The translations under genes and the position numbers were made by a program. A stretch of DNA of 64,000 nt from PALSA-612 sp963776735 (GTDB taxonomy: Bacteria > Actinomycetota > Thermoleophilia > Gaiellales > Gaiellaceae). The notes below the pieces were generated by a model that made no database searches, was not told the origin of the DNA, and saw only the letters and a list, made by a program, of their open reading frames with translations. The stretch is taken from assembly GCA_963776735.1 (NCBI GenBank), contig CAVZNV010000016.1, positions 434,001 through 498,000 of the forward strand, in the 5' to 3' direction. Of this stretch, positions 50,018-59,586 are shown one piece after another. Each line of letters starts with the position of its first letter. Positions within the stretch are counted from its first letter, which is position 1.

Positions 50018-52288
50018 TCACCCGTCGCGGGCGCTCCACTGGGCGAGGTACTCGTCGATCCGACGCTCGAGCGAGACGCGGACGTCGGGCGCCGTCTCGA
50101 GCAGGCGCAGGAAGTGCTCGCGCGCGAGGGAGAGGAGCAGGGTCGGGATCTCCGGGGTCACCGTGGCGATCCGCGGTACCGGCCGGAGCAGGGCGACCTC
50201 GCCGAAATGGTCTCCGTCCTCGTGCGTGTTCACGCGCACCGGCGCGCCCGACGCATCCTCGCGCGTCACGCTGACCCGGCCGCGGACGACGAGGAAGAAG
50301 TGGTCGCCCTCGTCTCCCTCCTGCACCACCACGCGACCGGCCGGGACACGCTCGCTGGTGAAGAGCTTGGCGACCTCCGCGAGCAGCTCGAGGTCGACGC
50401 CGGCGAGGAGGGGCACCTCGGAGAGACGGGCGGCGTCAACCTCGGCCCGCTCGCCGTCGTCGAGCAGCGTGAACCCGCTCTGCCGGTTCCAGAGCTGTGC
50501 GTAGAGACCGTCCGTCCGCAGGAGGTCGTCGTGGCCGCCGCTCTCCACCAGGACGCCCTTGTCGAGCACGAAGATCCGGTCGGCGCTCCTGGCAGCCGCG
50601 AGCCGGTGCGTCACGGCGACCGTCGTGCGCGCCTGCCCGAGCCGCTCGAGCGTCGCGTTGATCGCCGTCTCCGTTCCGGGATCGAGTGCCGAAGTGGCCT
50701 CGTCGAGGATCAGCACGGCCGGATCCCGCAGGACGGCACGGGCGATCGCGATCCGCTGCCTCTGCCCGCCGGAGAGGAGCCCGCCGCGCTCGCCCACGAC
50801 CGTGTCGTACCCGAGCGGCAGCGTCTCGACGAAGTCGTGGATCTCGGCGGCCTGCGCAGCCTCGACGACCTCGGCGTCCGTCGCCGTCGGCTTGGCCATG
50901 CGGATGTTCTCCCGGACGGTCGCGTTGAACAGGAAGCTCTCCTGGAAGACGACGCCGAGCTGTGAACGGAGCGACGCCTGCGTGACGCCGCGCAGGTCGT
51001 GACCGTCGACGGTCACGACCCCGCCGGCAGGGTCGTAGAGACGCATCAACAGGCTGAGCACCGTGCTCTTGCCCGAGCCGCTCGAGCCGACGAACGCGAC
51101 GGACTCGCCCTTGCGGATGTGCGCGGAGAAGTCCGCGAGGTTCACCTGGCCAGGTACGTAGCCGAACGTCACGCCGTCGAAGGCGATCTCGCCGGCGAGG
51201 CGCGGCAGCTGCCCGGCGTCGTCGGCATCGCGAACCAGCGGCTGCTCGTCGAGGAGCGTGGCGATGTGGTCGTAGCCGCCGAGCGCGTGCACGAGGCTCG
51301 GGAAGTACTGCGTGACGTAGGAGAGCGAGTAGCCGAGCGCGAGGAACAGCCCCTGGAACGCGACCAGCTTGCCGATAGACAGCGAGCCGTCGAACGCGAG
51401 CCAGGAGCCGATGCCGATGACGGCGACGTCCAGGATCAGGATCCCGACCAGGGACGAGCGCTCGACGAGCATGCTGACGAACGACACGTGCGCCGACCGC
51501 CGCCGGAGCTTCTCGCTGCGCTCCTCGAAGCTCTCGAGCCACGGCTGCTCGAGCGAGAACGCCTTGACGACGGGCTGGCCGGACACGTTCTCCTGGACGA
51601 CGCTGAGGGTCGCCGCCTCGAGCTGCTTCTTCTCGACGCTCGCCCCCACGGCCTGCGGCGCGAAGTGTCGCGGGCCGAGCAGGGCGATCGGCCAGACGAG
51701 CATCGAGACGAGCGCGAGCCGCCAGTCGAGCACGAACAGGATCACGGTGTAGACGCAGACGTCGAGCCCCGGCGCGACCGCCCACGCGAGCGCGGACGCG
51801 AACGCGTTCTCGACGGCGATCAGGTCCCCCGAGAAGCGCGAGAGCACGTCGCCGAGCTGCGTCCGCTGGAAGAAGCCGATCGAGAGGCCCTGCAGGTGCT
51901 CGAACAGCCGCAGCCGCAGGTCGGCCACGACGCGCGCAGTCAGGTTGGCGTAGAGCCGGTCGCGGCCGAGCCCGACGGCGCCGGCGACGATCACCGCGAC
52001 GGCGAGCGCCACGAGGATGACGACGAGCGCCTCCTTGTCCTTCGGGATCAGCGCCTTGTCGATCAGGAAGCTCAAGCTGAGTGGCAGGAACGCGTTGAAC
52101 GCGGCTTCGACGAGCAGGCAGAGCCCGATCACGACCGTCGTGCGGCGATACGGCCAGAACAACGCGGCCAGCGCCCGGAACGTGGCCAGGGTCGCCCGTG
52201 CCTCCCCCGGCTCTTCGGCCCGCCCGAGCTCGTCGACTCCGGGCTCGGACGGAGCTTGGACTGCTACTCCGACACCGTCCGGCGTCAC
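50018..52288 (-). CDS. ABC exporter fused to a cyclic-nucleotide-binding domain
   Basis: 756 residues. An ABC_membrane domain with six segments (residues about 35-330) is followed by an ATPase domain with Walker A GSSGSGKSTVL, signature LLSGGQRQRIAIARAVL, and Walker B AVLILDEATSALD. A C-terminal cNMP-binding/Crp-like beta-barrel (KLFTSERVPAGRVVVQEGDE, HFGEVALLRPVPRIATVTP) suggests control by cyclic nucleotide or another small ligand. It is an exporter of unknown substrate. ATG 52288 is the start. It is convergent with the cytidylyltransferase by one base. Confidence 0.9.
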   Translation of the reverse strand: MTPDGVGVAVQAPSEPGVDELGRAEEPGEARATLATFRALAALFWPYRRTTVVIGLCLLVEAAFNAFLPLSLSFLIDKALIPKDKEALVVILVALAVAVIVAGAVGLGRDRLYANLTARVVADLRLRLFEHLQGLSIGFFQRTQLGDVLSRFSGDLIAVENAFASALAWAVAPGLDVCVYTVILFVLDWRLALVSMLVWPIALLGPRHFAPQAVGASVEKKQLEAATLSVVQENVSGQPVVKAFSLEQPWLESFEERSEKLRRRSAHVSFVSMLVERSSLVGILILDVAVIGIGSWLAFDGSLSIGKLVAFQGLFLALGYSLSYVTQYFPSLVHALGGYDHIATLLDEQPLVRDADDAGQLPRLAGEIAFDGVTFGYVPGQVNLADFSAHIRKGESVAFVGSSGSGKSTVLSLLMRLYDPAGGVVTVDGHDLRGVTQASLRSQLGVVFQESFLFNATVRENIRMAKPTATDAEVVEAAQAAEIHDFVETLPLGYDTVVGERGGLLSGGQRQRIAIARAVLRDPAVLILDEATSALDPGTETAINATLERLGQARTTVAVTHRLAAARSADRIFVLDKGVLVESGGHDDLLRTDGLYAQLWNRQSGFTLLDDGERAEVDAARLSEVPLLAGVDLELLAEVAKLFTSERVPAGRVVVQEGDEGDHFFLVVRGRVSVTREDASGAPVRVNTHEDGDHFGEVALLRPVPRIATVTPEIPTLLLSLAREHFLRLLETAPDVRVSLERRIDEYLAQWSARDG

Positions 52289-52328
52289 GCGGCGAGTCTA
52301 CGAGGGGCGCTGCGCGGAGTCCACACGG

Positions 52329-53399
52329 CTAGATGGAGAGGACGCGCAGCGAGTCGGGGGGCAGGTGGACGTGCACCGGTGTGCCCTGGGCGAACCGCGC
52401 CGGCGCGCCGTCGTTCGGCAGCAGCGCCTGCACGATGTCGCCGGTCGCGAGCCGGATGACGAGCTGCTCGGCCGAGCCGAGGTACACGACCCGCTCCACC
52501 ATCCCGGGCAGCCGGTTCTCGCCCTCGCCGCCGTAGGGCGTCACGATCACGCGCTCGGGGCGGATCACGACCTTGACGTCGCCGCGGGCGCGAAGGTCGC
52601 CCCGGTGGACGACGAGCTCGAACGGCCCCGTTCGCACGCGGAGGCTGCCGTTCTCGGGGCCGACGGCCGTGGCCGGCATCAGGTTCGAGACGCCGAGGAA
52701 ATCGGCCACGAAGACGGTCGCCGGCTCCTCGTAGATCTCCTTCGGCGTCGCGACCTGCTCGATGCGGCCGTCGGACATGACCGCGATCCGGTCGGACATC
52801 GCCAGCGCCTCCTCCTGGTCGTGCGTCACGTAGACGAAGGTGACGCCGACGCGCTCCTGGAGCGATTTCAGCTCGAGCTGCAGCCGCTTGCGGAGCTTGG
52901 CGTCGAGCGCGCCCAGCGGCTCGTCGAGGAGCAGCACCGACGGGTCGAGCACGAGCGCGCGTGCGAGCGCGACCCGCTGCTGCTGTCCGCCGGAGAGCTG
53001 CGACGGCATGCGCTTGCCCAGTCCGTCGAGGCGAACGACGTGGAGGATGTCCTCGACCCGGCTGCGGATCTCGGACTTCGGCGTGTGCCGGCGGCGCAGA
53101 CCGAATGCGACGTTGTCGAACACCGAGAGATGCGGGAACAGCGCGTAGCTCTGGAAGACCGTGTTCACCCTGCGCTTGTGCGGCGGCGTCGACGTCATGT
53201 CCGCACCGTCGAGGAAGACGCGTCCAGCCGTCGGCTGCTCGAAACCGGCGATCAGGCGCAGCGTCGTCGTCTTCCCGCACCCCGAGGCACCGAGCAGGGA
53301 GAAGAACTCGCCGCTCGAGACGTGGAGGCTGACGTCGTCGACCGCGGTGACGTCGCCGAAGCGCTTGGTGATGCCCAGGAGCTCGACGTCGCCCGCCAT
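52329..53399 (-). CDS. potA: Spermidine/putrescine ABC transporter ATP-binding protein
   Basis: 356 residues. Walker A GASGCGKTTTL, signature LSGGQQQRVALARAL, Walker B VLLLDEPLGALD and switch His VTHDQEEALAM are followed by a C-terminal TOBE_2 domain. With PotB, PotC and PotD it imports polyamines. ATG 53399 overlaps the potC stop by one base (ATG/TGA). Confidence 0.92.
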   Translation of the reverse strand: MAGDVELLGITKRFGDVTAVDDVSLHVSSGEFFSLLGASGCGKTTTLRLIAGFEQPTAGRVFLDGADMTSTPPHKRRVNTVFQSYALFPHLSVFDNVAFGLRRRHTPKSEIRSRVEDILHVVRLDGLGKRMPSQLSGGQQQRVALARALVLDPSVLLLDEPLGALDAKLRKRLQLELKSLQERVGVTFVYVTHDQEEALAMSDRIAVMSDGRIEQVATPKEIYEEPATVFVADFLGVSNLMPATAVGPENGSLRVRTGPFELVVHRGDLRARGDVKVVIRPERVIVTPYGGEGENRLPGMVERVVYLGSAEQLVIRLATGDIVQALLPNDGAPARFAQGTPVHVHLPPDSLRVLSI

Positions 53400-54277
53400 C
53401 ACACGTCCAGGGCCGCGAGCTCGCGCATCGACCCCTCGACTCCTTTCTCGTCGCGCACGAACCTGCGGTAGACGAGGAACGCCAGGCCGATCATCACCAG
53501 CGTGGCGGCGACCATCACGGTCGCGAGCGCGTTGAGGGCGGGCGTCACGGTGCCGCGCGCGGTGCTGTAGATCAGGATCGGCACGGTCTGGGTCGACGCG
53601 TCGGACGAGAGGTAGTCGGTGACGACGAAGTCGTCGATCGAGAGCGCGAAGACGACGGCGGCGCTCGCGAAGATCGCCGGCGCGAGCAGCCGGAGGAGCA
53701 CGAACCAGAGCGCTTCGAGCGGGTTGGCGCCGAGATCGGCCGCGGCCTCCTCGTACTCGGGACCGATCGACAGCAGCCGGCTGCGGACGATCAGGACGAC
53801 GTAGGAGATCGAGAAGGTCACCTGCCCCAGCGTCTGCGCCGTCGTGCCGAGCGCCACGCCGTAGAGCGTCACGAACACGAGCAGCAGCGACACGGCCATG
53901 ACGATCTCGGGCGTGACCAGCGGGAAGAGCATCAGGTAGTTCACAGGCCGCGCCCCGAAGCCGCGCCAGCGCGTCAGGCCGATCGCGAGCATGACGCCGA
54001 TCGGGACGGCGAAGGCGATGTCGAGGGCGGCGAGCTTCAGGCTCTGCTCGAGTGCGCTCCGCAGAGTCGGGTCGTGGAGCACCGACTGGTTCGGGTCGCC
54101 CCAGTACCAGCGCGTCGAGAACCCCTGCCACACGCTTCGTGACCGGCCCGCGTTGAACGAGAACAGGATCGCGATCGCGACCGGCGCCAGCGACCACACG
54201 ATGTACAGCCAGGTGAAGGCGGCCAGGAACCGGGGCTTGCCCCACGGGTTGGCCCACCACTCGCGGAACCGCTTCAC
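53399..54277 (-). CDS. potC: Spermidine/putrescine ABC permease
   Basis: 292 residues with six membrane segments, such as FTWLYIVWSLAPVAIAILFS and NYLMLFPLVTPEIVMAVSLLL. The EAA loop is EEAAADLGANPLEALWFV. It completes the permease with PotB. ATG 54277 overlaps the potB stop by 4 bp. A C-terminal tail (EGSMRELAALDV) is short and charged. Confidence 0.9.
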   Translation of the reverse strand: MKRFREWWANPWGKPRFLAAFTWLYIVWSLAPVAIAILFSFNAGRSRSVWQGFSTRWYWGDPNQSVLHDPTLRSALEQSLKLAALDIAFAVPIGVMLAIGLTRWRGFGARPVNYLMLFPLVTPEIVMAVSLLLVFVTLYGVALGTTAQTLGQVTFSISYVVLIVRSRLLSIGPEYEEAAADLGANPLEALWFVLLRLLAPAIFASAAVVFALSIDDFVVTDYLSSDASTQTVPILIYSTARGTVTPALNALATVMVAATLVMIGLAFLVYRRFVRDEKGVEGSMRELAALDV

Positions 54278-55164
54278 GCCGCCGCCTGCCGCGTCATGCG
54301 CGCGGTCGCCCAGAGGTAGTAGGACATGAGCACGCCGAGGAGCACGGCCAGCACGATCACGAGCGCCGCGCCCACCGTTCGCTGCGGCCCGCCCTGGAAG
54401 AACAGGTTGATCTGGTTCCCGATCATCGAGGTGGCAGGCGAGCCGGAGATGATGTCGTTCGTGTAGTAGTCGCCGAACATCGGCAGTGCGATCAGCACGC
54501 AGCCGGCGAGGATCCCCGGACGGCTGAGCGGCAGCGTCACGTGGAAGAACGTGCTCGCCGGACTCGCGCCGAGGTCACGTCCCGCCTCGAGCAGCTGCCG
54601 CTCGATCCGGTCGAGGGTCACGAACAGCGGGATGATCAGGTACGGCACGTAGCCGTAGATCAGGGCGAGGACCACGGACGAGGACTGCCCGTCGAGCCAG
54701 CCGTACGGATGGTCGAGGATCCCGAGCCGCTCGAGCGAGCGGTTGACGAGCCCGTCCGGGAGCAGGAGGCCGATCCAGGCGAGGAGACGCATCAGGTAGC
54801 TGATCCAGAACGGGATGATCAGCAGCACCAGGAGCACGCCCTTGAGCCGCCGCGCGTGCCGGGCGAGGTAGTACGCGACCGGGTACCCGATCAGCAGGCA
54901 CCCCGCCACCGAGATGGCGACATAGGCGAACGTGCGCACGAAGACGGTCCAGAACACGTCGCCCGGCGCGAGCTGGTCGAGCACCGACCTCATCGTCGAG
55001 AACTGCCAGTCGAACGGGTTCCAGGCCGGAACCGGGTTCTGGAAGATCGGGTCGACGGTGCCGAACGCGACCGCGAGAACCGCGTAGAACGGGACGAGGA
55101 AGAGCAGGCCGAGCCAGACCGCGCCGGGCAGCGTGAACAGCGGCCATGCCCAGCGTCGCGTCAC
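54274..55164 (-). CDS. potB: Spermidine/putrescine ABC permease
   Basis: 296 residues, six membrane segments, starting with PLFTLPGAVWLGLLFLVPFY. The EAA loop is LEAGRDLGASPASTFFHV. YGYVPYLIIPLFVTLDRI and PMFGDYYTNDIISG are PotB-like. ATG 55164 lies 19 bp after the potD stop. Confidence 0.9.
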   Translation of the reverse strand: MTRRWAWPLFTLPGAVWLGLLFLVPFYAVLAVAFGTVDPIFQNPVPAWNPFDWQFSTMRSVLDQLAPGDVFWTVFVRTFAYVAISVAGCLLIGYPVAYYLARHARRLKGVLLVLLIIPFWISYLMRLLAWIGLLLPDGLVNRSLERLGILDHPYGWLDGQSSSVVLALIYGYVPYLIIPLFVTLDRIERQLLEAGRDLGASPASTFFHVTLPLSRPGILAGCVLIALPMFGDYYTNDIISGSPATSMIGNQINLFFQGGPQRTVGAALVIVLAVLLGVLMSYYLWATARMTRQAAA

Positions 55165-55183
55165 GGCTTCCTCGGGATGAGGC

Positions 55184-56473
55184 TTACGCCCCGGCCTTGA
55201 ACTTCGACCACGCGTCCTGCCAGAGCGTCTCGCCTGCGATCGTCAGCGGCAGCAGCGTGTGGTCGTGCTCGAACTCGGACTCCCGGACGACGGTGCTGCG
55301 GAGGTTGGCCGGGACGTAGCCCGCGGAGACCAGCCGGTCCGGGTTCAGCGTCTTCTGCGGCGGGATGTAGCCGAGCCAGCCGAAGTTCTGAAGCGCGTGA
55401 TTGCGGTCGAGCAGGTAGTTCAGGAACGCGTGCGCGAGCACCGGCCGCTTCGCGTGGCGGAGGATCGTGATCATGTCGTTTCCGATCATTCCGCCTGTGT
55501 CCGGACGCCAGAAGCCGACCACGGAGACAGGGACGCCCTTCGGCATGTAGCTCGCCGCGGTGGCCATGTCGCCGGAGTAGGCCTGCGCGATCCACGTCGC
55601 GCCCGACGGGATGTCCTGGTAGTCCGTCTGGTTCACCTTCACCCTCACCAGGCCGGTCAGTTGGGAGAGGTCGTCGCCGGCGCGCTTGACGAGCGCCGGA
55701 TCCTCGGTGTTGACGTTCTGGACGCGGCGGCGCAGCAGGGCCATTCCGAGCGCCTCGCGCAGGTCGTCGATCACGGCGACCTTCCCGGAGGCGGAACGCG
55801 CCCGCCAGTAGATGTCGTACGGGTTCTCGTAGCTCTGCGGGCCTTTCACCTTGTCACGCCGCCACGAGATGCCCGTCGTGTAGACGACGTAGGGAACCGA
55901 GTAGCGCGAGCCGACGTCGTAGAACGGGCTGGCGAGCGCGGGCCAGACGTTGGCGCGGAGGTTCGGGAGGTAGGCGTGGTCGAGCGGCTGGATCAGCTTC
56001 CCCGCCACGGCTTTCCCGAGATACTCGACCGTCGCGAACCAGACGTCGAAGTTGACGGCGCTCGAGGTGAGCTTCGTCAGTGCCTCTTCCTCGTTCTCGA
56101 ACGTCGTGATGTTGACGGTCGTCCCGTACCTCTTGCCGAAGGCCTTCACGACCTCCGGGTTGATGTAGGCGCTCCAGTTGAAGACCTCGAGCGGCCCCTT
56201 CTCCGGGCTCTTGCCGGAGCCGATCGGCTCGTTGTCGGAGTAGATCGGCAGCGTGACGGGGTGGTCGCGCCGGGCGAGCGGGATGCCACCGGGGCCGATG
56301 GGCGAGCCGTCGACCGCGGCGGTCGCCGTCGCGGCAAGGAGCGAGTCGTCGACTCCGGCGACTGCGGCGAGTGCAGCTCCCGAGCCCAGGAGGAACCGGC
56401 GCCTGGTCGTCTTCCGCTCTCGTGGATGCACCGCTCTCCCCCCGTCGTGTGGCCCCCGTCGCTTGCGGGACAT
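55184..56473 (-). CDS. potD: Spermidine/putrescine-binding protein (Tat-exported)
   Basis: 429 residues. A twin-arginine-type signal (TTRRRFLLGSGAALAAVAG) is followed by a polyamine-binding fold: LEVFNWSAYINPEVVKAFGK, TFENEEEALTKLTSSAVNFD and LREALGMALLRRR. The start ATG 56473 is upstream of the twin Arg. It is the first gene of potDBCA. A Cys for lipid anchoring is not visible. Confidence 0.9.
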   Translation of the reverse strand: MSRKRRGPHDGGRAVHPRERKTTRRRFLLGSGAALAAVAGVDDSLLAATATAAVDGSPIGPGGIPLARRDHPVTLPIYSDNEPIGSGKSPEKGPLEVFNWSAYINPEVVKAFGKRYGTTVNITTFENEEEALTKLTSSAVNFDVWFATVEYLGKAVAGKLIQPLDHAYLPNLRANVWPALASPFYDVGSRYSVPYVVYTTGISWRRDKVKGPQSYENPYDIYWRARSASGKVAVIDDLREALGMALLRRRVQNVNTEDPALVKRAGDDLSQLTGLVRVKVNQTDYQDIPSGATWIAQAYSGDMATAASYMPKGVPVSVVGFWRPDTGGMIGNDMITILRHAKRPVLAHAFLNYLLDRNHALQNFGWLGYIPPQKTLNPDRLVSAGYVPANLRSTVVRESEFEHDHTLLPLTIAGETLWQDAWSKFKAGA

Positions 56474-56495
56474 TGGAACGCGGAGAGGGCGACTG

Positions 56496-57128
56496 TCAAG
56501 CTCTCGTGATCGGCCGACCGGCTGCGTCGTACGCCGTGAACGCCGTCGACGCGGCGGGAGAACCGGCAAGCTCCTCCGCCAGCATCGAGAACACGACCGC
56601 GTCGCCGCGCGGCTCGCCCTCGGTGACAAGCTCCTGTCGGCGACGCAGGACCGCCTCCTCGACGTAGCCGAGGCGACGCGCCACCTTCAGGCTCGCCTCG
56701 TTGGCCGGGGCGACCTGGATGTCGACCCGCTCGACCCCGCACCAGGCGAACGCCGCCTGCGTCAGCACCGACACCGTCTCCGTCATGTAGCCCTTCCCGG
56801 TCTCCGAGACCCGCAGCCAGTAGCCGATCTCGAGCGCTTCACCGTGGCTGCGCCTGTGTAGGCCACTGCCTCCCAGGACCCGCGACTCGTCACGAGAGAA
56901 GATCGCGTAGACGAAGTCCGTGCCGAGGTCGAACGAGCCCCTGAAGGTGCGCAGGAGCTCGATCTTGGCGTCGAGCGGCTGCGGCTCGTCATGCGCCCAC
57001 GCCATCCAGGGACGCAGATGGTCGACGCTCTCGTCAGTCGCCTCCTTGAGCAGCGAAGCGTCGCGCGGCTCCCAGCAGCGCACGACGAGCCGTTCGGTCT
57101 CGATCCGGTATGGAGGCGCGCTGCCCAC
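56496..57128 (-). CDS. GNAT-family N-acetyltransferase (RimJ-like)
   Basis: 210 residues from GTG 57128. Motifs are RIETERLVVRCWEPRDASLL, the acetyl-CoA loop in IGYWLRVSETGKGYMTETV and QVAPANEASLKVARRLGYV. Target is unknown (protein N-terminus or small molecule). Stop is 22 bp before the potD start on the same strand, so it might be upstream of the pot operon. It is divergent from the SnoaL-like gene across 74 bp. Confidence 0.85.
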   Translation of the reverse strand: MGSAPPYRIETERLVVRCWEPRDASLLKEATDESVDHLRPWMAWAHDEPQPLDAKIELLRTFRGSFDLGTDFVYAIFSRDESRVLGGSGLHRRSHGEALEIGYWLRVSETGKGYMTETVSVLTQAAFAWCGVERVDIQVAPANEASLKVARRLGYVEEAVLRRRQELVTEGEPRGDAVVFSMLAEELAGSPAASTAFTAYDAAGRPITRA

Positions 57129-57202
57129 CGGCGTACAATGCCCGTAATCGCGACGGCCCTGACCCCGCGCGTGCGATTTCAACTCCAGGGGAGGAGTGAA
57201 GG

Positions 57203-57613
57203 TTGACGGAATCCGAACGGGCCGAGACGATGCTCCGCGCTCTCCACGAGCACTCGACGCCGGAGCCGATGGACGAGATCGCGACCTTCATCCATCCGGA
57301 CGCGGAGATGCGGCTCCTGGTGAGCTTCGGCGGCCCCGTGCAGGGGCGAGCCGCGATCGTGGCGGCACTCGAGAAGGGCCGGGAGGCGTCGATCTATCGC
57401 GCCCGCGTCCAGAAGTTCGAGTGGCTGGACGACTCCACGGTCCTCTCGTCCGGCTTTGCGCGGTATGCACTCGAGGGCGGCGGGTTCGCGGAGGGCAACG
57501 TCTGGTGGCTGGACGAGCTGCGGGACGGACTGATCGGCGGCGTCACGGTGTTCAGGAGCGAGGAGGCAGCCCGGCGGGCATACGAGGAGCGGTTCGAGGA
57601 ACGCTCCCGGTAG
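57203..57613 (+). CDS. SnoaL-like / NTF2-fold protein
   Basis: 136 residues from TTG 57203, with AGGGGAGGAGTGAAGG upstream. Fold pattern: TMLRALHEHSTPEPMDEIAT, FIHPDAEMRLLVSFGGPVQG, GRAAIVAALEKGREASIY. Function unknown. Similar in type to the protein at 1314 but not close in sequence. Confidence 0.75.
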   Translation: MTESERAETMLRALHEHSTPEPMDEIATFIHPDAEMRLLVSFGGPVQGRAAIVAALEKGREASIYRARVQKFEWLDDSTVLSSGFARYALEGGGFAEGNVWWLDELRDGLIGGVTVFRSEEAARRAYEERFEERSR

Positions 57614-57668
57614 GGCTCCGACCGGCCGGGCCGCGAAGCTTCTCTCCATCGCTGCCGATAACGAGCAC

Positions 57669-58862
57669 GTGAATCCCGGGCACGTCTCACCGGACGCCCA
57701 GTCTGTTCGCGACCGCGCATACGAGATCTCGCAGGGCCCTGACGCGAGCACGCCCGACGAGAACTGGCGCCGCGCTGAGCGCGAGTTCGCCGTCGTCCAC
57801 GAGTACGACACGGCCGACCGCGACCTCGAGCAGCTCGGGATGACCGTCGCACGGATCCCGCTCGAGGCGGGTGCGCTGTGGCGGCTCGACCTTCCCCGCG
57901 GCGAGCGGATCGAGGCCTGGGAGCCGGGCAATGCGGGTTTGAACCCCCCGCCGGAGATCATGCGGCTGATCGGCGGCGTCGTCGCGGGCAAGCCGCTCGT
58001 GCCGGCGCCGCCCGTGACCGACGACCCCGGCGCCGCCCGCTTCCGGGAGATGCTCCTGGCCCAGCGGCAGGAGATGCTCGTCCACGAGCCCGGCGTCCGG
58101 CTCGGCACGGACATCGAGAACCTGCACGAGCACCGGGTCGCGGCGCGGCGCACGCGGGCGTTCGTGCGTGCGGCACGCGACTACATCGATCCCGACTGGC
58201 GCCGCGAGATCGCGGATCCGCTCGGCGCGCTCGGCGACGTGACGGGGCCCGTCCGGGATCTCGACGTCCTGCTCGACCACATTCGCACCGAGCTGGACTC
58301 CCTCGGAGAGCCGGACCCGGCCGGCGGGATGGTGCTCGTCGAGCGGCTCGAGGGCGAGCGCCGTGAGGCTCGCAAGCAGCTCGTCGACGTGCTCGACGAC
58401 ACGCCGTACCGTCGCGTGCTCGGGCGCATGCGCGTCCCACCGCGACTCGCGCCCGGAGTCGACTCGGTGCCGCTCGACCAGCTTGCGCGCAAGGAGTTCC
58501 GCCGCCTCGCGAAGGGCGTCGCGCGGCTCGGCGGCAAGCCCGACGACGGCGCGATCCACCGGCTCCGCATCGCCCTCAAGCGGGCGCGGTACGCGTCCGA
58601 GCTGTCCTCGCCGGCGGGGAAGCGCGGCCGCCGGTTCCTCGCGGACGCGCGGTCGCTGCAGACGCTCCTCGGCGAGCACCAGGACGCGGCCATCGCGGAG
58701 GTGCGTCTGCGCGCGACGACGGTCGTGGACGCGGCAACCTCGGCGGCGTTCGTGGCCGGCCGCCTCGCCGAGCGGCAACGGCTCCGCCGCGAGCGGGTGC
58801 TCGAGCAGATGCCGGCGGCGTGGAAACGGCTCCGCAAGAGCGCCAGGCGCCTCGGCCACTGA
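57669..58862 (+). CDS. DUF2934, CYTH-like and CHAD domain protein
   Basis: 397 residues. An N-terminal DUF2934-like helix pair (RDRAYEISQGPDASTPDENW) is followed by a short CYTH-like segment (WRLDLPRGERIEAWEPG) and a CHAD domain with many conserved His/Arg/Lys positions (NLHEHRVAARRTRAFVRA, IHRLRIALKRARYASEL). CHAD binds polyphosphate. The CYTH domain is much shortened and lacks the full tunnel set, so a binding role is more likely than catalysis. GTG 57669 is the start. Confidence 0.8.
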   Translation: MNPGHVSPDAQSVRDRAYEISQGPDASTPDENWRRAEREFAVVHEYDTADRDLEQLGMTVARIPLEAGALWRLDLPRGERIEAWEPGNAGLNPPPEIMRLIGGVVAGKPLVPAPPVTDDPGAARFREMLLAQRQEMLVHEPGVRLGTDIENLHEHRVAARRTRAFVRAARDYIDPDWRREIADPLGALGDVTGPVRDLDVLLDHIRTELDSLGEPDPAGGMVLVERLEGERREARKQLVDVLDDTPYRRVLGRMRVPPRLAPGVDSVPLDQLARKEFRRLAKGVARLGGKPDDGAIHRLRIALKRARYASELSSPAGKRGRRFLADARSLQTLLGEHQDAAIAEVRLRATTVVDAATSAAFVAGRLAERQRLRRERVLEQMPAAWKRLRKSARRLGH

Positions 58863-58890
58863 GCCTGGCCCCGCGCGTGCAGGGCCAGGC
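58863..58890. terminator. Hairpin between convergent CHAD and peroxiredoxin genes
   Basis: GCCTGGCCC at 58863-58871 pairs with GGGCCAGGC at 58882-58890. The loop is 10 bases. No T-tract is present. It lies directly after the CHAD stop and before the peroxiredoxin stop, in a position for bidirectional termination. Confidence 0.55.
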
Positions 58891-58904
58891 CACGGCTCAG
58901 GACG

Positions 58905-59561
58905 TCAACGCGGCTGCGGGACGATGCGGATGTAGGGCTTCGGCTCCTCCCACTCGCCGAAGAGCTCCTTCGCCTCGTCGTTCGACACCGAGCCGGCGAT
59001 GATCACGTTGTCGCCCTCCTGCCAGTTCACCGGCGTCGCCACCTTGTGGTTCGCCGTCAGCTGGAGCGAGTCGATCACGCGCAGCACCTCGTCGAAGTTC
59101 CGACCGGTCGTCATCGGGTAGACGAGCACCAGCTTGACCTTCTTGTCCGGGCCGATCACGAAGACGTTCCGGACGGTCTGGTTGTCCGCGGGCGTGCGTG
59201 CGAGCGGATCGCCCTCCACCGACGCGGGCAGCATCCCGTACAGCTTGGAGACGTTGAAGTCGGCGTCGCCGATGATCGGGTAGTTGGGCGCGAATCCCTG
59301 CGTCTCCTCGATGTCCTTCGCCCAGTCGGCGTGCCGGTCGATCGGGTCGACGGACAGGCCGATCACCTTGACGCCGCGCCTGTCGAACTCCGGCTTGATC
59401 TTCGCCATGTACCCGAGCTCGGTCGTGCAGACCGGGGTGAAATCCTTCGGGTGCGAGAACAGCACCGCCCACGAGTCGCCGATCCAGTCGTGGAAGCTGA
59501 TCGGGCCGTCCGTGGTCTGCGCCTCGAAGTCAGGCGCGATGTCTCCGATCGCCAGGGCCAT
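58905..59561 (-). CDS. 1-Cys peroxiredoxin (Prx6 type)
   Basis: 218 residues. Peroxidatic Cys45 in FTPVCTTELG with HPKDF, then the long C-terminal dimerisation domain (RNFDEVLRVIDSLQLTANHK, WQEGDNVII) typical of Prx6. It reduces hydrogen or alkyl peroxides using an unknown thiol. ATG 59561 is preceded by GGAGAGG. The inverted repeat 26 bp upstream may control it. Confidence 0.93.
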   Translation of the reverse strand: MALAIGDIAPDFEAQTTDGPISFHDWIGDSWAVLFSHPKDFTPVCTTELGYMAKIKPEFDRRGVKVIGLSVDPIDRHADWAKDIEETQGFAPNYPIIGDADFNVSKLYGMLPASVEGDPLARTPADNQTVRNVFVIGPDKKVKLVLVYPMTTGRNFDEVLRVIDSLQLTANHKVATPVNWQEGDNVIIAGSVSNDEAKELFGEWEEPKPYIRIVPQPR

Positions 59562-59586
59562 TGGCTCTCCTCTCCTTACTTCAGTT

